64,000 nucleotides of DNA. It comes from Acetatifactor aquisgranensis. GTDB lineage: Bacteria; Bacillota; Clostridia; Lachnospirales; Lachnospiraceae. Below the pieces are notes generated by a model. That model ran no database searches and was not told the DNA's origin. It was given only the letters and a program-made list of their open reading frames with translations. The stretch covers positions 1-64,000 of the forward strand of contig NZ_CALPDH010000010.1 in the NCBI RefSeq assembly GCF_943193215.1, given 5' to 3'. Positions 58,854-64,000 of this stretch are shown in pieces (position 1 is the first letter of the stretch; each line of letters starts with the position of its first letter). Made by a program: the position numbers and the translations under genes.

Positions 58854-60470
58854 ATGGCTGACAAGCTAAAAGAGATACCCGGTAAAGCACTGGAGTGGTG
58901 GAATAAATTTACGAGCAGACAGAAGACGATTATCATTGCGATAGTGGCAGTCGTGATATTCACTTTTGCCATTATCGTATATACTTTTTCAAGACCCCAG
59001 TATACAAGGCTGGGAACCTATGAGAGCAGTACCACCGCTGCAGAAATCGTTAAGATATTGGATGATGCCGACATTACACATAGAGAGAGCGCTGATGCGA
59101 TGACCATCGATGTGCTGACCAGCCAGCTGTCCCAGGCTAATCTGGCCATTGCCACGGAAGGATATGTGCCGGACAGCCTGAAGTATACCGATATCGTAGA
59201 GACGGGCATGTCCATCACGTCATCGGACCGTGAGAGCATGCAGACGGAATACATAGAGCGCGGGCTGGAGAACATGTTCGCCAGGACAATGCCGGTAAAG
59301 GATGTGGCTATCAAGATAAACAGGCCGTCCAATTCCGGAAGACTGAGCGATTCCGATACGGATTCCTTTGCCACCATCACGGTGACGGTGACAGATGACT
59401 TCAATGCGGCCAATGCCACTGCAATGGCAAAAGCGGCTGCTACAGCGCTGGGCAATGACAGCACAGCGAATATAACAATAGTGGATCAGAACTGGAATCT
59501 GCTGTTCGCAGGGGGAGACGATTATTCCACCATGGGAATCGCCAGTTCCATGCAGGAACTGCAGACCCAGGCAGAAGCCATGGTGACGAATCAGGTGAAG
59601 AAAGTCCTGATTGGCACGAAACAATTCAATGAGGTGGAGGTGAGCAGTCATCTTTCTGTTGATTTTTCAGAGTACAACAAGAGGGTGACTGAGTACTCTG
59701 CCCCTGACGGTTATACCAACGGCATGCCATCCCATGAGGATACGCTCAGCTTTGAGAGTGACAATAGCACAGGGGGGATACCGGGCACGGATTCCAATAC
59801 GGAGAATCTGACGGGATATGATTATCTTGGGGCGGGAGGCGGAACCACCTCCCAGGAAGAACGGTCCGTGGACTATCAGAACAATGTGTCCGACACCAGT
59901 ACCATCACACCGGCCGGAAGCATTGACTACGATAATTCTTCCATATCTGTAGCACTGATTAAATATCGTGAATATTATGAAGAGAATGTAGAGAGACAGG
60001 GGCTCTTAGAAGGAATCTCCTGGGAGGACTTCAAGGAAGCCAACAGGGACGACATCAAACGGGAAGTGGATGAGGATGTGGTCCAGATGGTGGCCTATGC
60101 CAGCGGAATCGATGCCAGCAGGGTCGTGGTGGTTTCCTATGAGTCCCCCATCTTCTATGATAAGGAGGATTTTTTCGAGGCTGTCAGCAGCACGGATATC
60201 CTGAGCATCGTGATGATTATATTGATTCTGGGCCTCCTGGCTTTCGTGATACTGCGCAGCATGGTATCGAAGAAGAAAGAGGCCGTGGAAGAGGAACCGG
60301 AGCTGTCCGTGGAGGATATGCTTCAGTCCACGCCTGCGGAGCCTGAGATAGACGACATTGATGTGGAGACCAAGTCCGAGACGCGCAAGATGGTGGAGAA
60401 GTTCGTGGATGAGAATCCCGAGGCTGCCGCGAATCTGCTGCGCAACTGGCTGAATGAGGACTGGAATTAA
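58854..60470 (+). CDS. fliF: Flagellar MS-ring protein FliF
   Basis: A 538-residue membrane ring protein. First membrane helix (TIIIAIVAVVIFTFAIIVYTF), ring-building domains in the periplasmic-equivalent part, a low-complexity acidic loop (about 290-360), second helix (LSIVMIILILGLLAFVILR) and a cytoplasmic FliG-binding tail ending ENPEAAANLLRNWLNED. AGGAGAG lies upstream of the ATG. Confidence 0.95.
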   Translation: MADKLKEIPGKALEWWNKFTSRQKTIIIAIVAVVIFTFAIIVYTFSRPQYTRLGTYESSTTAAEIVKILDDADITHRESADAMTIDVLTSQLSQANLAIATEGYVPDSLKYTDIVETGMSITSSDRESMQTEYIERGLENMFARTMPVKDVAIKINRPSNSGRLSDSDTDSFATITVTVTDDFNAANATAMAKAAATALGNDSTANITIVDQNWNLLFAGGDDYSTMGIASSMQELQTQAEAMVTNQVKKVLIGTKQFNEVEVSSHLSVDFSEYNKRVTEYSAPDGYTNGMPSHEDTLSFESDNSTGGIPGTDSNTENLTGYDYLGAGGGTTSQEERSVDYQNNVSDTSTITPAGSIDYDNSSISVALIKYREYYEENVERQGLLEGISWEDFKEANRDDIKREVDEDVVQMVAYASGIDASRVVVVSYESPIFYDKEDFFEAVSSTDILSIVMIILILGLLAFVILRSMVSKKKEAVEEEPELSVEDMLQSTPAEPEIDDIDVETKSETRKMVEKFVDENPEAAANLLRNWLNEDWN

Positions 60471-60495
60471 TGGGAGATAAAAGCGAGGTACGGAT

Positions 60496-61518
60496 ATGCC
60501 AAATAGTGCGACAAGCGAAATGGGAATCAGAGGGGTGCAGAGAGCTGCTATCCTCCTGATTTCTCTGGGGCCGGAGCGCTCTGCCGGTATTTTCAAGCAT
60601 TTAAAAGAAGAAGAGATTGAGGAGATGACGCTGGAGATAGCCAATATCAGAAGCGTGACTCCCCAGGTGAAAGAGGCAGTCATCACGGAATTCTATGAGC
60701 TGTGCCTGGCCCAGCAGTACATTGCGGAGGGCGGTATCGGCTATGCGAAAGATTTGCTGGAGAAAGCTCTGGGAGCAGAGAAGGCTATGGATGTCATCGG
60801 CAAGCTGACGGCATCTCTGCAGGTGAAGCCTTTCGAGTTCGTGCGCAAGACGGATGCTACCCAGCTTATCAACTTCATCCAGGATGAGCACCCTCAGACC
60901 ATCGCCCTGATATTGTCCTATCTGTCACCGGGGCAGGCGGCTCTGGTGATGTCGGCATTGCCTCCCGAGAGGCAGGCCGATGTGGCCAGGCGTATCGCCG
61001 TCATGGACCGCACCAGCCCGGACATCATCAAGGAGGTGGAGAAAGTGCTGGAGTCCAAGCTGGCAAGTCTCGTGAACCAGGATTATACCATCATCGGCGG
61101 CGTGGACGCTGTGGTGGAGATATTGAATACAGTAGACCGCGGAACGGAGCGCCATATCATGGAGACTCTGGAAGTGGAAGCGCCGGAATTGGCGGAAGAA
61201 ATCAGAAAGAAGATGTTCGTGTTCGAGGATATCCTGCTTTTGGACGACAGAGCTATCCAGCGCGTGCTGCGTGATGTGGAGAACAACGATTTGACCATGG
61301 CCATGAAGAGCACTAAGGACGAGGTGAAGGAGGCAATCTTCAACAACATGTCCAAGCGTCTGGCGGTCATGATTAAGGAAGATATGGACTTTATGGGCCC
61401 TGTGCGTATGAAAGATGTAGAGGAGGCCCAGCAGAAGATTGTCAATGTCATCAGGAAACTGGAGGATGCCGGTGAAATTGTAATTTCCAGAGGTGGAGGT
61501 GACGAAATCGTTGTCTAG
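60496..61518 (+). CDS. fliG: Flagellar motor switch protein FliG
   Basis: A 340-residue rotor protein. N-terminal FliF-binding part (GVQRAAILLISLGPERSAGIF), middle EHPQTIALILSYL motif, and C-terminal torque domain with charged residues (FEDILLLDDRAIQRVLRDV). It forms the switch with FliM/FliN, encoded downstream outside the window. fliH starts within its last codons. Confidence 0.96.
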   Translation: MPNSATSEMGIRGVQRAAILLISLGPERSAGIFKHLKEEEIEEMTLEIANIRSVTPQVKEAVITEFYELCLAQQYIAEGGIGYAKDLLEKALGAEKAMDVIGKLTASLQVKPFEFVRKTDATQLINFIQDEHPQTIALILSYLSPGQAALVMSALPPERQADVARRIAVMDRTSPDIIKEVEKVLESKLASLVNQDYTIIGGVDAVVEILNTVDRGTERHIMETLEVEAPELAEEIRKKMFVFEDILLLDDRAIQRVLRDVENNDLTMAMKSTKDEVKEAIFNNMSKRLAVMIKEDMDFMGPVRMKDVEEAQQKIVNVIRKLEDAGEIVISRGGGDEIVV

Positions 61519-62350
61519 TAATCTGGTGAAACAATTTTTCATGACATTGCCTGAAGAGGAAGAAAAGCTGGTCATCGATAACAATGACCGTATCCGCAGA
61601 AGGCTGGAAGCCCTTTCCAGAGGGGATTCCGGGGATGGATTCGTATCCGGCCTTGCTATAGCGGATGTGATAGAAGCGCCTGAGGATGTGAGCGGCAATG
61701 TAATCAAGGCACAGGATGAAGCCAGGGAGCTTCTGGAGCAGGCAAAAGCGGAAGCGGAGGAGACGCTTTCCCAGGCCAGGGCCCAGGCGGAGAGCATTTT
61801 AGCAGAGGCCAGAACTCAGGCCGAGGCTGAAAAGCAGCAGGTGCTGGAGCAGGCAAAGCAGCAGGGGTACATGGAGGGCATGAGCAGAGCCCAGGCCCAT
61901 GAGGGCGCCATGGAGCAGGAATATCTGGAGAAGAACCGGGCGCTGGAGGAGGAATATCAGCAGCAGATAGATATGCTGGAGCCGAAGATGGTAGAGACGA
62001 TTACTGCAGTCTATGAGCATGTCTTCCATACGGAGCTTTCTTCTTATCGGGAGATACTGACAGCCCTGATTTCTGATGTGTTGCATAAGCTGGAGGGAAG
62101 CAGGAATTTCATCATCCACGTATCAAAGGATGATTATGCATATGTCAGCATGCAGAAGAAGCAGATACTGGCCGGCGCTGTATCGGAGAGCACCACTGTG
62201 GATGTGGTGGAGGACGCTGCAGTAGCAAGGAATGAATGCATGATAGAGACAGAAAACGGCATTTTCGACTGTGGACTGGGCACTCAGCTTTCGGAACTGA
62301 AAAAGAAGCTGATGTTGCTTGCCTGGTCAAAGGGTGAGAAGGACTTCTAG
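61511..62350 (+). CDS. fliH: Flagellar export ATPase regulator FliH
   Basis: A protein of about 279 residues that holds FliI at the export gate. The N-terminal SSNLVKQFF, a long Ala/Glu/Gln-rich coiled coil (about 60-160, EQAKAEAEETLSQARAQAES), and a C-terminal globular part (from MVETITAVYEHVFHTE). TTG 61511 is preferred as start because it gives the usual N-terminus; GTG 61493 gives 285 residues. GGAGG lies inside the fliG end, eight bases overlapping. Confidence 0.88.
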   Translation: MSSNLVKQFFMTLPEEEEKLVIDNNDRIRRRLEALSRGDSGDGFVSGLAIADVIEAPEDVSGNVIKAQDEARELLEQAKAEAEETLSQARAQAESILAEARTQAEAEKQQVLEQAKQQGYMEGMSRAQAHEGAMEQEYLEKNRALEEEYQQQIDMLEPKMVETITAVYEHVFHTELSSYREILTALISDVLHKLEGSRNFIIHVSKDDYAYVSMQKKQILAGAVSESTTVDVVEDAAVARNECMIETENGIFDCGLGTQLSELKKKLMLLAWSKGEKDF

Positions 62351-62407
62351 GGCGTCAGGGTACGCCGCTTAAGAAATTCTAAGTCTCACACTGTGGAGGA
62401 GGATGGT

Positions 62408-63715
62408 TTGCGGCAGGTTACTGTGGACTTCGCAAAATATAATAGATTGTCCGAAGGTTTTTTTTATAAGAAGAAAGGCAAGGTAGTCAATGTGGTAGGT
62501 CTGACTATCGAGTCGGCCGGACCTGACGCGAGACTGGGTGATATCTGTGAGATAGCGCCGGAGGGCGGAGAGAAGCCTATTCTGGCGGAAGTGGTAGGTT
62601 TCAAGGACAAGAAGACCTTGCTGATGCCTTATGACTCCGTGGACGGCATCGGTCTGGGATGTATCGTGGAAAATACGGGTAATCCTCTCCGGGTGCCGGT
62701 CAGCGATGCGCTGCTGGGCAAGACTCTGAACGGATTGGGGATTCCGGTGGACGGGACACATTTTGACGGTGTACCGTATCTGGTGGAGGCGGCGCCTCCT
62801 GACCCCATGAGCAGGAAAATCATCGATTCCGTGCTGCCGCTGGGGGTAAAGGCTGTGGACGGCCTGATTACTGTGGGCAAGGGACAGCGTATCGGCATTT
62901 TTGCCGGTTCCGGCGTAGGGAAGTCTACTTTGATGGGAATGTTCGCCCGCAATACCAAGGCGGATATCAATGTTATCGCTCTGATTGGGGAGCGCGGCAG
63001 GGAAGTGCGCGAATTCATAGAGCGCGATTTAGGGGAAGAGGGAATGAGGCGTTCGGTTGTGGTGGTAGCTACTTCGGACAGACCGGCCCTGGAGAGGAAT
63101 AAGGCGGCCAAGACAGCCACAGCCATTGCGGAATATTTCCGGGACAGAGGCAAGGATGTGCTTTTGATGATGGATTCCCTGACCCGTTTTTCCATGGCAC
63201 AGAGAGAAATCGGGCTTGCCAGCGGAGAGCCGCCGGTGACCAGAGGATATCCCCCCAGCGTATATTCGGAGATGCCAAAGCTTCTGGAGCGGGCCGGATG
63301 CGCGGCCAGAGGTTCCATCACAGGCCTGTATACGGTTCTGGTTGACGGCGATGATTTCAACGAGCCCATTACCGATACGGCCAGAAGCATCCTGGACGGC
63401 CATATCATGCTGGACAGGAAACTGGGGCATAAGAACCATTATCCCGCCATTGATATCCTGCAGAGCATTTCCAGATGCATGTCCCAGATAGCATCGAAAG
63501 AGCACAAGCAGGCGGCAGGAAAACTGAAAAATGTCCTTGCCACTTATAACGAGGCGGAGGATTTGATCAATATCGGCGCATACAAGAACGGCAGCAATCC
63601 GTCCATTGACTACGCCATATCAAAGATTGAGGCTGTGAACCGTTTCCTTTGCCAGGATGTGGATGAGAAATTCACGTTCGAGGACAGCGTGAATATGCTG
63701 CAGAAGCTGTTCTGA
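62408..63715 (+). CDS. fliI: Flagellar protein export ATPase FliI
   Basis: An F1-beta-like ATPase of about 435 residues. Walker A AGSGVGKSTLMGMF, EKAE-like region IGERGREVREFIERDL, Walker B VLLMMDSLTRFSMAQREIGL, and DTARSILDGHIML. TTG 62408 is chosen because GGAGGAGG lies five bases before it; GTG 62393 is an in-frame alternative five codons earlier. It powers export of rod, hook and filament subunits. Confidence 0.94.
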   Translation: MRQVTVDFAKYNRLSEGFFYKKKGKVVNVVGLTIESAGPDARLGDICEIAPEGGEKPILAEVVGFKDKKTLLMPYDSVDGIGLGCIVENTGNPLRVPVSDALLGKTLNGLGIPVDGTHFDGVPYLVEAAPPDPMSRKIIDSVLPLGVKAVDGLITVGKGQRIGIFAGSGVGKSTLMGMFARNTKADINVIALIGERGREVREFIERDLGEEGMRRSVVVVATSDRPALERNKAAKTATAIAEYFRDRGKDVLLMMDSLTRFSMAQREIGLASGEPPVTRGYPPSVYSEMPKLLERAGCAARGSITGLYTVLVDGDDFNEPITDTARSILDGHIMLDRKLGHKNHYPAIDILQSISRCMSQIASKEHKQAAGKLKNVLATYNEAEDLINIGAYKNGSNPSIDYAISKIEAVNRFLCQDVDEKFTFEDSVNMLQKLF

Positions 63716-63750
63716 CAGCAGGAAAAGTCTGATTCTGTGGAGGGAACGAG

Positions 63751-64000
63751 ATGGCAAGATTCCGGTATTCCATGCAGAGCATTCTGAATATAAAGCTGAA
63801 GATGGAGACGCAGGCCAAGCAGGAATTTTCCGCTGCCAGAGCCGCTCTGGACGAAGAGGAAGAGCGGCTAAAGGCTTTGTATGACAGGAAAAGCAGCTAT
63901 GAGGAGACGGGGCTAAAGCTGCTGTCAGGCACGCTGAAGCTTCGGGAAATCAATGAGAACAAAATGGCAATTCGATGTATGGAGGATTACATAGAAAAGC
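63751..64000 (+). CDS. fliJ: Flagellar export chaperone FliJ (3' end beyond window)
   Basis: The first 83 codons of a coiled-coil protein starting MARFRYSMQSILNIKLKMET, followed by charged heptads (AARAALDEEEERLKALYDRK). FliJ is the stalk-like partner of FliI and normally about 145-150 residues long. GGAGGGAA precedes the ATG. Cut by the window end. Confidence 0.85.
   Translation, partial: MARFRYSMQSILNIKLKMETQAKQEFSAARAALDEEEERLKALYDRKSSYEETGLKLLSGTLKLREINENKMAIRCMEDYIEK

Noticed and set aside
1..64000. CRISPR arrays, rRNA genes and complete insertion sequences
   Set aside because: No regularly spaced repeat array, no rRNA signature and no DDE transposase with terminal inverted repeats were seen by eye.

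Overview
The window reads as a chromosome segment of a spore-forming, flagellated member of the Clostridia, most likely Lachnospiraceae. The grounds are spoIIGA-sigE, sigG and sigK sporulation factors, CodY, a PolC-type replicase, a tandem PBP pair in the division cluster, and an flgB-flgC-fliE-fliF-fliG-fliH-fliI-fliJ operon behind topA-codY. No species can be named from the sequence alone.

Bases 1 to about 9,450 are a mosaic accessory island, visibly more AT-rich than the rest. It holds a two-component system on the minus strand whose likely target promoter sits at the window edge (three 11-bp-spaced repeats). Next comes a decayed conjugative-element block: tnpV, the C-terminal tail of a replication initiator, a frameshifted DnaC-like ATPase, a frameshifted Rpn/PD-(D/E)XK nuclease and a truncated serine recombinase. 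A Phd/PIN toxin-antitoxin operon with 22-bp-spaced operator repeats follows. The last block carries a winged-helix protein plus a tubulin/FtsZ-like GTPase, laid out like a type III (TubR-TubZ) partition module, then an excisionase remnant and an N-terminally truncated tyrosine integrase abutting ychF.

Bases 9,471 to 29,400 are core genome: ychF and lgt; a division and wall cluster (mraZ, rsmH, ftsL-like, two class B PBPs, mraY, murD, ftsW, murA, ftsQ, ftsZ); then spoIIGA-sigE behind a promoter with Spo0A boxes; a small unknown protein, a VanZ-like protein, inverted sigG, ylmC/ymxH-like and nrdR.

Bases 29,400 to 45,560 carry a SpoVB-like flippase, a nifS-iscU pair under a palindromic operator, lepA, hemW and sigK with a SigK-type promoter. 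Next is an inserted-looking cassette (small protein, structured leader, ABC exporter) followed by a remnant of a sigK-like 3' end. An alpha/beta hydrolase, an orphan PilT-like ATPase behind tandem RNA hairpins, comM, dprA and ispG complete this part.

Bases 45,560 to 64,000 carry polC with a long glycine-rich insert, a two-component system with a tyrosine-rich sensor ectodomain, tRNA-Glu(CUC), topA, codY and the first eight flagellar genes; fliJ is cut by the window end. The most unusual pieces are the tubRZ-like module with its promoter and iteron region (6.5-8.2 kb) and the ABC exporter cassette beside sigK (36.6-39.15 kb).
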